Of a DNA stretch of 61,308 bases, positions 1 to 7,465 are shown one piece after another. The notes below the pieces were generated by a model. The model was not told where the DNA came from and made no database searches. It saw nothing but the letters and a program-made list of their open reading frames with translations. Location: IMG/VR virus record IMGVR_UViG_3300034284_003027, positions 1-61,308 of that record. One strand, given 5' to 3'. Source of the DNA: a virus. Positions within the stretch are counted from its first letter, which is position 1. Every line of letters starts with the position of its first letter. A program made the translations under genes and the position numbers.

Positions 1-1
1 T

Positions 2-352
2 CCAGGCATTCTGAACTGGCTGCTTGCGGGGTTCAGGGACTGGAAGGCCAACGGGTTCATTGAGCCTCAATCGGTCATCAACGAGACCCAGTCGTATCGC
101 GGTAGTTCCGACGAACTCGGTCGCTTCCTAACGGACTGCTGCGATGTCTCTCCCGAGCTCGTAGTCGCCTCGTCAGAGCTTTTTGATGCCTACCGAGTTT
201 GGGGTGGCGACATGAGCCAAGTGCGTTTTTCGAAGCAGATGCAGACCCGTTTTGCGCACTCAAAACGCACCTTCGGAAGGTACCGAAACAAGCAGGTGTT
301 TGAGGGCATTTCTTTGTCAGAAAGTGATGAAATTGCGCAACTCAATGACTAA
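2..352 (+). CDS. P4-family phage/plasmid DNA primase-helicase, C-terminal fragment
   Basis: The window opens inside this gene, so only the last 116 residues are visible and no start is present. Reading from base 2 gives an uninterrupted frame to a TAA at 350-352. The text begins PGILNWLLAGFRDWK and continues with SYRGSSDELGRFL, the pattern found after the SF3 helicase core in P4-type (D5-like) primases. In this family the enzyme primes and unwinds DNA at the phage or plasmid origin. The remainder resembles the winged-helix-like tail of these proteins. Its position at the edge of phage genes fits a replication module lying mostly to the left of the window. Confidence 0.8.
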   Translation, partial: PGILNWLLAGFRDWKANGFIEPQSVINETQSYRGSSDELGRFLTDCCDVSPELVVASSELFDAYRVWGGDMSQVRFSKQMQTRFAHSKRTFGRYRNKQVFEGISLSESDEIAQLND

Positions 353-419
353 CGAAAAACCCTCAAAAACATTGGGATTTTGCAGATTGCGCCGGCTTGT
401 GGTGGGTCACTTCATTATC

Positions 420-443
420 TTCCATATGCGTGCGCGCATGGAA
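420..443. promoter_or_regulatory. 24-bp near-perfect palindrome, operator-like
   Basis: The arms TTCCAT and ATGGAA are perfectly complementary and the inner GCG/CGC triplets also pair; only three of twelve pairs fail. This fits a dimeric repressor operator, but no regulator gene is adjacent, so the function is inferred. Confidence 0.3.
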
Positions 444-775
444 AATAACAAAAGTACTCAACGCACCTGGCGCACTGGGCTCAAAAGCGACCTTCTGACG
501 GTCGATGTTTCGTGCGCGGTTCGCTCCCCGATTGAGTCGCTTCGAACTCGCAGATGTAGCCCATCGATCGACGCTGGACTTCGCTTCCGAACTTCGCGAC
601 TCCAACCTGCGTTCGAGTCTCGCACCACGTTACGCACTGACGCGAGATCTCTACCAAGTCGCCCAACGAGCCGCCCATCGCGCCCATCGCGTCAGTGGGC
701 CAACTGTGGCCCCACGGTGCGTCTGCCAGCATGGCACCCGCGAGCCCCCAGCGGATGGGTCCTCCCCCAAAAACC

Positions 776-808
776 AACGCGTCATTGGGCTGCGGGAAGA
801 GCCGCGTT
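776..808. repeat. Bulged hairpin, possibly attC-like
   Basis: AACGC (776-780) pairs with GCGTT (804-808) and GGCT (788-791) with AGCC (800-803). A 7-nt unpaired bulge lies on one side only, and the apical loop is 8 nt. A folded arm with one-sided extrahelical bases recalls integron attC sites, but the flanking consensus boxes are poor and no integrase is visible. A simple transcription-related hairpin downstream of the minus-strand membrane gene is equally possible. Confidence 0.25.
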
Positions 809-879
809 ATTAACCTCAGTTTGTTTTATTTCGCCGAATGAACTAGCGGAGCCTTAATCGAATGCACAATTCAAATAAA

Positions 880-1398
880 TTAACCCGCGCTAGCTGCAAT
901 CAAAATCGCCATTCCGTACCAAATCGAGATCCCCATTGCCGAGATTATCGCATTGGTGAGGCTTGGTTTGATTGGGTGAGCGGCGGCCAGAGCCGCAGCA
1001 CATGCGATGTATGGAATGGTGAAAAACAAAAGTTCCGACCAGCTTTCACGGGCAATGTATCCAACCGGCCTCCGAAGAATCCAAAGCATTTCTTCTCTAG
1101 CTCCAAAAAGCAATCCCGAGCTTACGAAGAGAACCGCTGGCAGTACAAGCAGAGTTATCAAAACAGTTCCTCGCCACGGAAGCACATAGATGTACAAGAC
1201 ATGCGCAGCGACGCCCGAGGCAATCGCAATCGTCCAAATCACGACAATCGCGAGCGGCTCACGTCGAAAGTCGGAGAGCAGGTAAAGCCACAAGGCAAAC
1301 ACCGCAGTCAATGCGAACAAGCTCCGAAGGCTAATGGGACGGCCCTTGAGATTCCGCTTTTGGCTACTTGCTGTTTCGCATTCGATGTTTTCAAGCAT
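880..1398 (-). CDS. Multi-pass membrane protein, planctomycete 'SLRSLF' type
   Basis: A 172-residue hydrophobic protein. After a polar N-terminus of about 25 residues comes ISLRSLFALTAVFALWLYLL, the signature start of a large paralogous family of small planctomycete membrane proteins. At least four further hydrophobic segments follow (for example IVVIWTIAIASGVAAHVLYI and LITLLVLPAVLFVSSGLLFG). No catalytic motif is visible and the function is unknown. An in-frame GTG two codons upstream (1404) could also be the start; I prefer the ATG. It stands alone on the minus strand between the primase remnant and the methyltransferase. It is one of the better clues to the host phylum. Confidence 0.65.
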   Translation of the reverse strand: MLENIECETASSQKRNLKGRPISLRSLFALTAVFALWLYLLSDFRREPLAIVVIWTIAIASGVAAHVLYIYVLPWRGTVLITLLVLPAVLFVSSGLLFGAREEMLWILRRPVGYIARESWSELLFFTIPYIACAAALAAAHPIKPSLTNAIISAMGISIWYGMAILIAASAG

Positions 1399-1539
1399 AG
1401 TCACATCTTATTGCTCGCGAGGCTGCCGGGCTAACTGAAACGCGAACTCAACTAAAACAATCTAACGAATTCTTGTCCAACGTAACCATCCAACCACCAC
1501 AACCATTCCGTCTCAATGAAATTCCAGGAGGGAAGTATT

Positions 1540-2943
1540 ATGAAAATCGAAATGTGGTTGATCGACCATGTCAAGCCGTACGAAAACAATCCTCGCATTA
1601 ATGATGATGCGGTCGCTTCAGTCGCCGCATCCATTCGAGAGTTTGGATTCCAGCAACCGTTGGTAGTTGATTCTGCCGGCGTCATCATCGTCGGCCATAC
1701 GCGTTTGAAGGCGGCGATCAAACTCGGTCTCGATCGGGTCCCGATCCTGGTAGCCACCAACCTCACGCCGGAACAGGTCCGCGCCTATCGCATTGCCGAC
1801 AACAAGACAGCCGAGCTTGCCGAATGGAATTATGACTTGCTGCCGATCGAACTGTCGGCATTGCAGGAAGCCAACTACGATCTCGGCCTGCTGGGGTTCA
1901 GTGCCGATGAGTTGGCAAAGTTGATGGACACCGGCGTCAACGAGGGGCTCACCGATCCAGATGATGTTCCCTTGCCACCCGACGATGCGATCACACAACC
2001 AGGCGATCTTTGGATTCTTGGAAATCATCGGTTGCTCTGTGGTGACTCGGCTAATCCTGAACATCTCGATCGACTGTTGGCCGGCACACCAATTCATCTT
2101 GTAAACACGGACCCGCCGTACAACGTCAAGGTTGAGCCGCGAAGCAAGAATGCAATCGCAGCCGGCTTGAGTTCGTTTACCAACGATGCCGCATCGTCGA
2201 AGCTGAAGAACGACCAGGGCATGGCAGCGTTTACGCATGCGATCAATCAAAAGAACAAGTCCAAGGCCGGCGCGGCGGCAACGGTGACCGCAGACGCACC
2301 TCGGCAAAAGATGCGAGCCAAGGATCGCCCACTGGCGAATGACTTCGTTTCTGATGACGAATTCGATCGATTGCTCGACGCATGGTTCGGAAACATTGCA
2401 CGCGTGTTAGTCCCTGGCGGCTGCTTCTACATCTGGGGTGGCTACGCCAACTGCGGAAACTATCCACCGTTCCTGAAGAAACATGGCTTGTACTTTAGCC
2501 AAGCGATCATCTGGAACAAGATGCATCCGGTTTTGACACGTAAAGATTTTATGGGCGCTCACGAATGGGCGTTCTATGGATGGAACGAAGGTGCCGGCCA
2601 CAAGTACTATGGGCCGAACAACGAAACCGATTTGTGGAATGTTAAGAAGATCCCGCCACAACAACTTGAGCATCTCACTGGCAAGCCTGCCGAGCTCGCG
2701 GTTCGATCAATTCAGTACTCGTCGCTTCCTGGCCACAACGTACTCGACCTCTTCGGTGGCAGCGGCTCAACCTTGATCGGCGCTGAGCAGACTGGACGCA
2801 ATGCGTTCTTAATGGAACTCGATTGTCCATACGCAGACGTAATCGTTGATCGGTACCAAAGGTTCACCGGCAAGCAAGCGATTCTCGAGCGAACGGGTGA
2901 GTCGCCGATTCCGATGAAGCCGCGCGAGGAGAACATGCGATAG
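1540..2943 (+). CDS. ParB-like domain fused to site-specific DNA methyltransferase
   Basis: The 467-residue protein starts at the ATG at 1540, chosen because AGGAGGG (1526-1532) lies 7 nt upstream; a longer in-frame ATG at 1516 would place this binding site inside the gene. Residues 1-90 form a ParB/Srx-type domain (VKPYENNPR, IREFGFQQPLVVD, IIVGHTRLKAA). The catalytic half follows with DPPY at about residue 190 (motif IV) and LDLFGGSGSTL at about 402 (AdoMet motif I). Motif IV before motif I marks a beta-class amino-methyltransferase making N6-methyladenine or N4-methylcytosine. Such fusions are common in phages, usually without a cognate endonuclease, and none is seen here. The likely role is self-modification against host restriction; the target sequence cannot be read from the gene. 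It converges on the minus-strand array with a 10-nt gap. Confidence 0.9.
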   Translation: MKIEMWLIDHVKPYENNPRINDDAVASVAASIREFGFQQPLVVDSAGVIIVGHTRLKAAIKLGLDRVPILVATNLTPEQVRAYRIADNKTAELAEWNYDLLPIELSALQEANYDLGLLGFSADELAKLMDTGVNEGLTDPDDVPLPPDDAITQPGDLWILGNHRLLCGDSANPEHLDRLLAGTPIHLVNTDPPYNVKVEPRSKNAIAAGLSSFTNDAASSKLKNDQGMAAFTHAINQKNKSKAGAAATVTADAPRQKMRAKDRPLANDFVSDDEFDRLLDAWFGNIARVLVPGGCFYIWGGYANCGNYPPFLKKHGLYFSQAIIWNKMHPVLTRKDFMGAHEWAFYGWNEGAGHKYYGPNNETDLWNVKKIPPQQLEHLTGKPAELAVRSIQYSSLPGHNVLDLFGGSGSTLIGAEQTGRNAFLMELDCPYADVIVDRYQRFTGKQAILERTGESPIPMKPREENMR

Positions 2944-2953
2944 GTGGTCGCGT

Positions 2954-3271
2954 TCAAAGTTTATGACAATGCCAAGCTTGATCCTCGAAAACATAAACGT
3001 ACTCAGTACCACAGTTCCTTGCGAACTCGTGGAGGGCAGCGCGCGTTGGCATGGCGACCGCGTTATTGCCAGCGGTAAATCGCTCCGGACTACCGTCGAT
3101 AGCGAGCGATCGAATATCGCCGCCAGCAACAAGCGTCCGTACCGAATCAATAGCGATGTAGTTTTGTTCGAGAATCTTGCCGGCATGGTCTGGGTAACCA
3201 TCGAAGTGCAGATAGATCGCCGCATACCGACCATCGTCTTGCTTGCAAGCGATCGTGGCTCGTGTAGACAT
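2954..3271 (-). CDS. Small phage protein, 'STRATI' family
   Basis: A 105-residue protein beginning MSTRATIACKQDDGRY, then YLHFDGYPDHAGKIL. I recognise this pattern from small conserved hypothetical proteins of phages and prophages in many phyla; no biochemical role is known to me. The start is an ATG with AAGGAAC upstream. It follows the DUF4314-like gene at 3284-3508 with only 12 nt between them, so the two are probably cotranscribed from the promoter-like element at 3551-3587. The gene ends 10 nt from the convergent methyltransferase. Confidence 0.75.
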   Translation of the reverse strand: MSTRATIACKQDDGRYAAIYLHFDGYPDHAGKILEQNYIAIDSVRTLVAGGDIRSLAIDGSPERFTAGNNAVAMPTRAALHEFARNCGTEYVYVFEDQAWHCHKL

Positions 3272-3283
3272 GTTTTGTGTTCC

Positions 3284-3508
3284 TTACTTCGATGGTTCGT
3301 GATGGTTGGGTTCGACGATCGAGACGCAATCGTCAGGCATCGTCAACATGAGGGTTCGACCGTTGTCCCAATCAACATCGATCTGCGTCCAGTCGCGATG
3401 ATCGTAAACGGCGACAACGGTTCCGAGCGATCCAACGGGAATCGGATCGGGATCCTGCAGCATCGACACCAAACGGATGCGATCGCCTTGCTTCAATCGT
3501 GTTTTCAT
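3284..3508 (-). CDS. DUF4314-like small phage protein
   Basis: A 74-residue protein: GDRIRLVSMLQDPDPIPVGSLGTVV, later IDVDWDNGRTLML. This matches my memory of DUF4314 proteins, small beta-rich accessory proteins of phages and mobile elements with no assigned biochemical role. The ATG at 3508 has AAGGAAC about 9 nt upstream, the same leader as the next gene. First gene of a two-gene unit behind the promoter-like element at 3551-3587. Confidence 0.75.
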   Translation of the reverse strand: MKTRLKQGDRIRLVSMLQDPDPIPVGSLGTVVAVYDHRDWTQIDVDWDNGRTLMLTMPDDCVSIVEPNHHEPSK

Positions 3509-3550
3509 AGTTGTTGGTTCCTTACTGTGAGCGAAGCAAAAAAATACGAA

Positions 3551-3587
3551 CCGTCACAATCAGCCAGCAAGTCAAGAAAACATCAAG
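3551..3587 (-). promoter_or_regulatory. Promoter-like element, degenerate copy E
   Basis: On the minus strand a TTGATG is followed 20 nt later by TGGCTGATTGTGACGG. This is the same spacing as the three strong copies (5634, 6180, 7466), where TTGAGC is followed at the same distance by TGGCTCATGTGTGT. It lies about 45-80 nt upstream of the start at 3508. It is the most divergent copy. Confidence 0.4.
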
Positions 3588-3757
3588 CCGACATCCAAGC
3601 TTGTTTTCTAGATTTCTTGCAAATATGTGGATCCGCCGGAGAAGCTCAGGGTTGCGTTGTGTCGCGTTGCATTTCAGGTTGGGTTTGTGCCCGTATCCAC
3701 GAGGAAAAGCCCACACGTTGCAAACGTTGGGCGATTGGTCTGGGATCCAGCGAAGTA

Positions 3758-4177
3758 TTAATCTCGACTCGGAACCAACACGCATGCTCCGTCACCAGTG
3801 ATTGGGTACTCCTTCAGTTCGCTTGTCCTTGCGAACAACTGGTCGCTTCGACGTATCACGTAGTCAACGTATGCGAAGCACTCGGTATCATCAATCCGCC
3901 TGAGTTGGTACCGAACTCCCGGTTCAGGAACAGCGATCTGTTCGACGTACAGGTCCGAGATGGTCTTCACTTCGTCAATGTAAGGGCCGGCTGGTCGCAA
4001 AATGCCCAGCGTGCTGCGAAACGAAATGCGTTGGCCTGTTGCTTGGTTGGTGGCGATGATATGTGTGGTCTCGCCAGCCTTCGACGGCTGAAAGATCGAT
4101 TCGACCTTGACGATGATCGTCTTACCACAATGGCAAGCGACATACCGCTCGCCAATCCGGATGTCTTTGGCTCGCAT
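3758..4177 (-). CDS. Hypothetical phage protein
   Basis: A 139-residue soluble protein, MRAKDIRIGERYVACHCGKTII at the N-terminus. The opening 'K.I.IG..Y.A...G..I.V.V..I' with 'ATNQATGQRISFRS' resembles the start of the preceding 4181-4759 product ('IGGKYYANVSGN', 'ATNLATGKKILIKS'), so both may share a small beta domain of about 60 residues. No enzyme motif is seen. It begins 3 nt after the stop of 4181-4759 with GGGG upstream, so the two are one transcription unit. Confidence 0.6.
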   Translation of the reverse strand: MRAKDIRIGERYVACHCGKTIIVKVESIFQPSKAGETTHIIATNQATGQRISFRSTLGILRPAGPYIDEVKTISDLYVEQIAVPEPGVRYQLRRIDDTECFAYVDYVIRRSDQLFARTSELKEYPITGDGACVLVPSRD

Positions 4178-4180
4178 GAT

Positions 4181-4759
4181 CTAGCCCCGTACCGTAAAGC
4201 GGCCGCGTTCTGTTTTGACAAACTTGCTGTCGTCGCCCTTGGCCAGGTCGCGAAGGATCGCGCTATACAAGGTCGCGTGCGGAGTCTTGCCCCCAGGACT
4301 CGACCAGTAACCCTTGGCTTCCATCGCGGTAACCAACTCTTGAGCATTCATCGGTTCGGAGGATTCGCCAAGGACCTTCAAAGCCGCCGTGACGCAACTC
4401 AATCGCTTCTCGCTGGCGTCGGCGCTTTCCGTCGCTGTTGCTGCAGTCTTTGCCTTACGAAGCTTCTTTGGAACCGCCCCTACTGTGGATGCTGCTTCTC
4501 CAATCGTCTCGACCGTAGCCGGTTCGTTCTCAACAATCGTGACGTTACCTTCTGTGGTTACCTTCGCGCCTCCGCGCCGCATGCCGACTTCACCCTGCAA
4601 GCGCTGAGCGCTCTTGATCAGGATCTTCTTACCGGTCGCGAGGTTGGTGGCATCCCAGCCACCGCGCGGCTTCTCGGCGTCGATCTGGATCTCACATCGA
4701 TTGCCAGAAACGTTTGCATAGTACTTGCCGCCGATCGTAACTTCTGCCTTCTTCATCAT
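4181..4759 (-). CDS. HARE-HTH domain protein
   Basis: A 192-residue protein. The start is the ATG at 4759, preceded by GGGAGAAAGA; an adjacent ATG at 4756 is equally spaced. A longer frame opens with TTG but lacks a binding site. Residues about 1-60 form a small beta domain (VTIGGKYYANVSG). A low-complexity Ala/Thr/Lys linker follows. From about residue 120 there is a HARE-HTH-like winged helix (AALKVLGESSEPMNAQELVTAM, then YWSSPGGKTPHATLYSAI). HARE-HTH modules occur in chromatin and restriction proteins and in phage DNA-binding proteins, so DNA binding is likely. Promoter D at 5228-5265 probably serves this gene through the upstream gene 4850-5185. Confidence 0.7.
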   Translation of the reverse strand: MMKKAEVTIGGKYYANVSGNRCEIQIDAEKPRGGWDATNLATGKKILIKSAQRLQGEVGMRRGGAKVTTEGNVTIVENEPATVETIGEAASTVGAVPKKLRKAKTAATATESADASEKRLSCVTAALKVLGESSEPMNAQELVTAMEAKGYWSSPGGKTPHATLYSAILRDLAKGDDSKFVKTERGRFTVRG

Positions 4760-4849
4760 TCTTTCTCCCAATTCGTATTCGTGGTTGGCTGCCATCGTCA
4801 GGTCGATCGAACCACCGATCAACTACGCGATTCCGTTCCGCGTTTCGGC

Positions 4850-5185
4850 TTATTTGGAAAAGACCAAGTCGGCCAATCCGGTAGAAAGAAAATCCACAAT
4901 CACCTGAATCTCTGTATTAGCCGCAGGTACATCCAATCCGCGGTCAAAGCTAAAAAGTGTTTTGTGGTCGGCGATTCGTTCGATCCAAAGTTTCGAGATC
5001 TTGCTCTTGCCCAATTCGTAGTCTTCGCTTTTTGCGTGCTCGGCGAAAACCAAAGCGTTGAACTTGTATTGCTCGTTGACCGTTCCAATCACCCAGGTAC
5101 CGCCACCCGTGGTGCGTCGATCGATCTTGGTGATCGTCAGGTCGAGGTCTATGTCGTTTTCCCCGTTGTTGTTTGTCTTTGTCAT
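4850..5185 (-). CDS. Hypothetical phage protein
   Basis: A 111-residue acidic protein. I start it at the ATG at 5185 (MTKTNNNGENDIDLDL), which has GGAGA 7 nt upstream; an upstream in-frame ATG at 5218 lacks one. No family is recognised. The text alternates beta-like segments ('GTWVIGTVNEQYKFNALVF', 'TEIQVIVDFL') with charged turns, suggesting a compact beta-sandwich. It sits behind promoter-like copy D and leads toward 4181-4759. Confidence 0.6.
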   Translation of the reverse strand: MTKTNNNGENDIDLDLTITKIDRRTTGGGTWVIGTVNEQYKFNALVFAEHAKSEDYELGKSKISKLWIERIADHKTLFSFDRGLDVPAANTEIQVIVDFLSTGLADLVFSK

Positions 5186-5227
5186 CTTTGCGTCTCCGTT
5201 TTGAAAAGCTGTGAACATCGTTTTGCG

Positions 5228-5265
5228 TCAACACACAGTTCGCATGCGCTTCGCATTACATCAAG
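5228..5265 (-). promoter_or_regulatory. Promoter-like element, copy D
   Basis: Minus strand: TTGATG, then exactly as in the other copies 18 nt from TTGA to CATG, followed by CGAACTGTGTGTTGA. The GTGTGT core and the spacing are kept, while the middle is degenerate. It lies about 43 nt upstream of the start at 5185. Confidence 0.5.
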
Positions 5266-5320
5266 CGCTGTTGGAAAAGATTCAGATAATTCTTTTCCAC
5301 AGCGCCGCGGTTCGTCGCGA

Positions 5321-5593
5321 TCAGAAATCTCGACACGTCTCCCAAGCTCGTTTGCTGCCGTAGCAGATCTGCCCACCTTCGACGATGTAGACCGTGTTGT
5401 CATCGGCAACGTCTTGGGCATCGTCTTCGTCCGCATCTTCGTCGCTTGCTTCGTTCATGTCGCGGCCGCTGGTCACGCCGCAGATACGGTTCTCGAAAGG
5501 CCAATTCTGCTGAGTCATCAACCGTATTTTGGCGTCGCCTCCGAACTCTTCGCGGTAGTCGTTGAGGATTTCGATCAAGGTGTCGAGGTTCAT
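5321..5593 (-). CDS. Small phage protein, 'L.E.L..Y......I' family
   Basis: A 90-residue acidic protein starting at the ATG at 5593 (MNLDTLIEILNDYREEFGGD), with GGAGAT about 6 nt upstream; an upstream extension to 5644 has no binding site. The sequence 'DAKIRLMTQQNWPFENRICGV' matches a small conserved phage/prophage family I recognise by pattern but not by name. A run of Asp/Glu follows (about residues 50-62), then 'VYIVEGGQICYGSKRAWE'. Monocistronic behind copy A. Confidence 0.65.
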   Translation of the reverse strand: MNLDTLIEILNDYREEFGGDAKIRLMTQQNWPFENRICGVTSGRDMNEASDEDADEDDAQDVADDNTVYIVEGGQICYGSKRAWETCRDF

Positions 5594-5633
5594 GTTCTTA
5601 TCTCCGTTGGAGTGAATGAAAAGTCGTTTTCCG

Positions 5634-5671
5634 ATAACACACATGAGCCATGCGTTTCAAATAACCTCAAG
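5634..5671 (-). promoter_or_regulatory. Promoter-like element, copy A
   Basis: Minus strand: cTTGAGGTT, then CATGGCTCATGTGTGTTAT with 18 nt from TTGA to CATG. It is one of three near-identical copies, each placed 40-70 nt before a minus-strand start (here 5593). The TTGAGN hexamer suits a -35 box, but no good TATAAT follows, so an activator or phage-modified polymerase may be needed. Confidence 0.6.
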
Positions 5672-5800
5672 CCAAGCCCTGCCAATCTTTTGAATGTTTT
5701 TCCGTATTTCTCGGCACCCTCTACGGTGCCCGACGTTTGTACGTGTCGCGTTGTTTTGCAGGGTGGGTGCTTGGTCGACTGGGATGCAATCGATTCGACT

Positions 5801-5855
5801 GTGCGCAAGTGTCGCGATCAAGCGGAAGAACGCCGCGCATCCGTTCGCGGCGTCC
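5801..5855 (-). terminator. Terminator-like duplicated spacer, copy 1
   Basis: Just beyond the stop of 5879-6136 on the minus strand, CGCCGCG (5831-5837) pairs perfectly with CGCGGCG (5846-5852) around an 8-nt loop. The surrounding 55 bases recur at 6479-6533. There is no strong T-run, so intrinsic termination is inferred from position and structure. Confidence 0.4.
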
Positions 5856-5878
5856 ATGGCATTCCGCTGTTTTGTGGT

Positions 5879-6136
5879 TTAGAGGATCTTTCCAAGGCGG
5901 CTGTTCTTCATCGCGTCCAAGGCTTGGACCGCGTTGAAGTGTTCGGTGAGGAGCGGGCCGGCGCTGGGTGTTTGTTGCGCGTCGGCGATCTCAAGGGCTT
6001 CCGACAAGGTCATCAAACCCTCGATCGCTTTGTAGTAGGCTTCGCGGATCTCTTGGGCTTGGCGTGCATCCATCGTCTTAAAGATTTGGCGAAGCGTTGC
6101 GTCGGTCGCTGCGTGTGGGTTGTTTGCATTGGTCAT
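5879..6136 (-). CDS. Small helical phage protein
   Basis: An 85-residue predicted all-helical protein (TLRQIFKTMDARQAQEIREA, LMTLSEALEIADAQQ). The ATG at 6136 has GGAGA 6-7 nt upstream. I do not recognise the family and see no binding or catalytic residues. It is a self-contained unit: promoter-like copy B (6180-6217) before it and terminator-like spacer copy 1 after it, like a phage moron. Confidence 0.6.
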   Translation of the reverse strand: MTNANNPHAATDATLRQIFKTMDARQAQEIREAYYKAIEGLMTLSEALEIADAQQTPSAGPLLTEHFNAVQALDAMKNSRLGKIL

Positions 6137-6179
6137 GTTTGTGTCTCCGTTTCGGAAAAAGGTTTGAATCGTTTACGCA

Positions 6180-6217
6180 ATGACACACATGAGCCATGCG
6201 ATAGGAGAAAGCTCAAG
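6180..6217 (-). promoter_or_regulatory. Promoter-like element, copy B
   Basis: Minus strand: cTTGAGCTT, then CATGGCTCATGTGTGTCAT with 18 nt from TTGA to CATG. It lies 44 nt upstream of the start at 6136. Confidence 0.6.
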
Positions 6218-6547
6218 TCGAGCCTTCGAGAATCTGGAAAAGATTCTGCAGCTTTCTTCCCGGCGCTTCGGCTTTTACAAAAGTTTGCGTATCGAGAGAA
6301 CGTACATGTTGGCTCTCTAATAACTATCTATGCAAAAGAGGTCGAACGAGGTCCCAAAGAGTCGCGCGATATTGTTTTTCGTCGCTTTCTCGCAACCCCC
6401 ATGTCGCACAATGTTTGCGATTGTTGCGTTGTCCCGAGTCTTGGGTACTCGGTCGCATGTAGTGTAAAGAATGCGACAGTGCGCAAGTGTCGCGACCAAG
6501 CGGATGAACACCGCATCTCCGTTCGCGGCGTTCTGAGTGGTTGCGGT
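6218..6547. other. Intergenic spacer with duplicated sequence
   Basis: 330 bases between two minus-strand units with no gene. The part nearest 6548 repeats the spacer at 5700-5855: the 'TTGTTGCGTTGTC..GAG' region loosely and 6479-6533 closely. The spacers therefore seem to have spread with their genes. Confidence 0.5.
6479..6533 (-). terminator. Terminator-like duplicated spacer, copy 2
   Basis: GAACACCGC (6506-6514) faces GCGGCGTTC (6525-6533) with one mismatch, directly beyond the amidoligase stop on the minus strand. It is a close copy of 5801-5855. The stem is conserved while loop bases differ, which favours a structural role. Confidence 0.4.
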
Positions 6548-7405
6548 TTAGGCCGCGCGGTCATATTTGCGGGCGAGGTCGAGGAGTTTAGTTTTGATCG
6601 TCTTCCATTCAGGTTTAGTTTCGCTGACGATCTCTCCGTAGACCTTGTCTCGAAGGGCACCCTTGTACCAGCCTTTGGTCCATCCGAGTCGGTAGAACAA
6701 TCGGTTGAGTTCGGTTTCGCCAAGGCCGGCACCTGGTCGATCCCAGCAACTCTTGGTTCCTTCTTTCTTGGCGTAATCCCAATCGGCGCATCGCTTGGAG
6801 GTGAGGGCAAGTTCAACCAAACCCAAAACCATCATCAGGTATCCGACCACCTTGGTCTTGTTGAGCGTTCCGGCGAAGGCCCGGAACTCGATTCGGTTCT
6901 TGCCTTGTCGAAGGTGGGTCAAATTCAAAAGATGGTAGCGGTCCGATTCACATCGGCACTTCGCGGTGTCTTTGTCGCCGTAGTGTTTGATCTTCTTGGT
7001 GTATACCGCGTGTTCGCGTCGTCGCGATCCGGTCGAGGCGAAGATCGCTCGTTCGTGGTTGCCGACCAAGGAAATCAATCTTGCCAGGGCGGCGGCGTCT
7101 CCGTTGAAGGTCAGGGTTATGTGAAGTCCGCAGCTTGCGTTGACCCGTGCGTCGCGAGTATTTATCGCGTCGATCGCGTTCTCAACCTCTTTCATTCCTG
7201 CGTATCCGACAAGTTTTGGGCTTACAAACTCGCAGCCTTTGCGGCTCATGTTTTCCGGTTTGATACTCGCGTCGCGTTCTGCTTTCCATCCGATGGGCAG
7301 CCAGGGCACTTGTCTTCCACCATGGTAAGGGCCAATCGGTGTGGTGTCGCTGGCAGGCAAGGTGGTTTCAAATTCGATACCGAAGGCAATCTCGTTTGCG
7401 TTCAT
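6548..7405 (-). CDS. Amidoligase-family enzyme
   Basis: A 285-residue protein with the hallmarks of the amidoligase_2 (COOH-NH2 ligase) family. The N-terminal FGIEFE carries the metal-binding glutamates, CGLHITLTF is the conserved histidine strand, and RYHLLNLTHLRQG and RIEFRAFAGTL are the late ATP-grasp-like/GCS-like motifs. By family knowledge these enzymes form amide bonds between a carboxylate and an amine, for example peptide or protein tagging; the substrate here is unknown. It is the largest gene of the minus-strand array and is monocistronic between copy C and spacer copy 2. A role in modifying a host or phage protein is inferred. Confidence 0.75.
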   Translation of the reverse strand: MNANEIAFGIEFETTLPASDTTPIGPYHGGRQVPWLPIGWKAERDASIKPENMSRKGCEFVSPKLVGYAGMKEVENAIDAINTRDARVNASCGLHITLTFNGDAAALARLISLVGNHERAIFASTGSRRREHAVYTKKIKHYGDKDTAKCRCESDRYHLLNLTHLRQGKNRIEFRAFAGTLNKTKVVGYLMMVLGLVELALTSKRCADWDYAKKEGTKSCWDRPGAGLGETELNRLFYRLGWTKGWYKGALRDKVYGEIVSETKPEWKTIKTKLLDLARKYDRAA

Positions 7406-7465
7406 CTATTGTGTTCCTCGTTGTTTGGTTTTGTGGGTCGTTTGCGATGCGTTTTGCATTCGCGT

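Larger units (their letters stand above)
353..879. other. Gene-poor stretch between primase and membrane protein
   Basis: I find no convincing gene in these 527 bases. Several open frames cross it on both strands, but none has a good ribosome binding site or recognisable protein text. It does hold a near-perfect 24-bp palindrome (420-443) and a bulged hairpin (776-808), listed separately. It may be a regulatory or former attachment region. Confidence 0.5.

Noticed and set aside
481-813. Overlapping open frames on both strands of the gene-poor region
   Set aside because: No ribosome binding site, no recognisable protein, and strongly skewed composition from GC-rich simple sequence.
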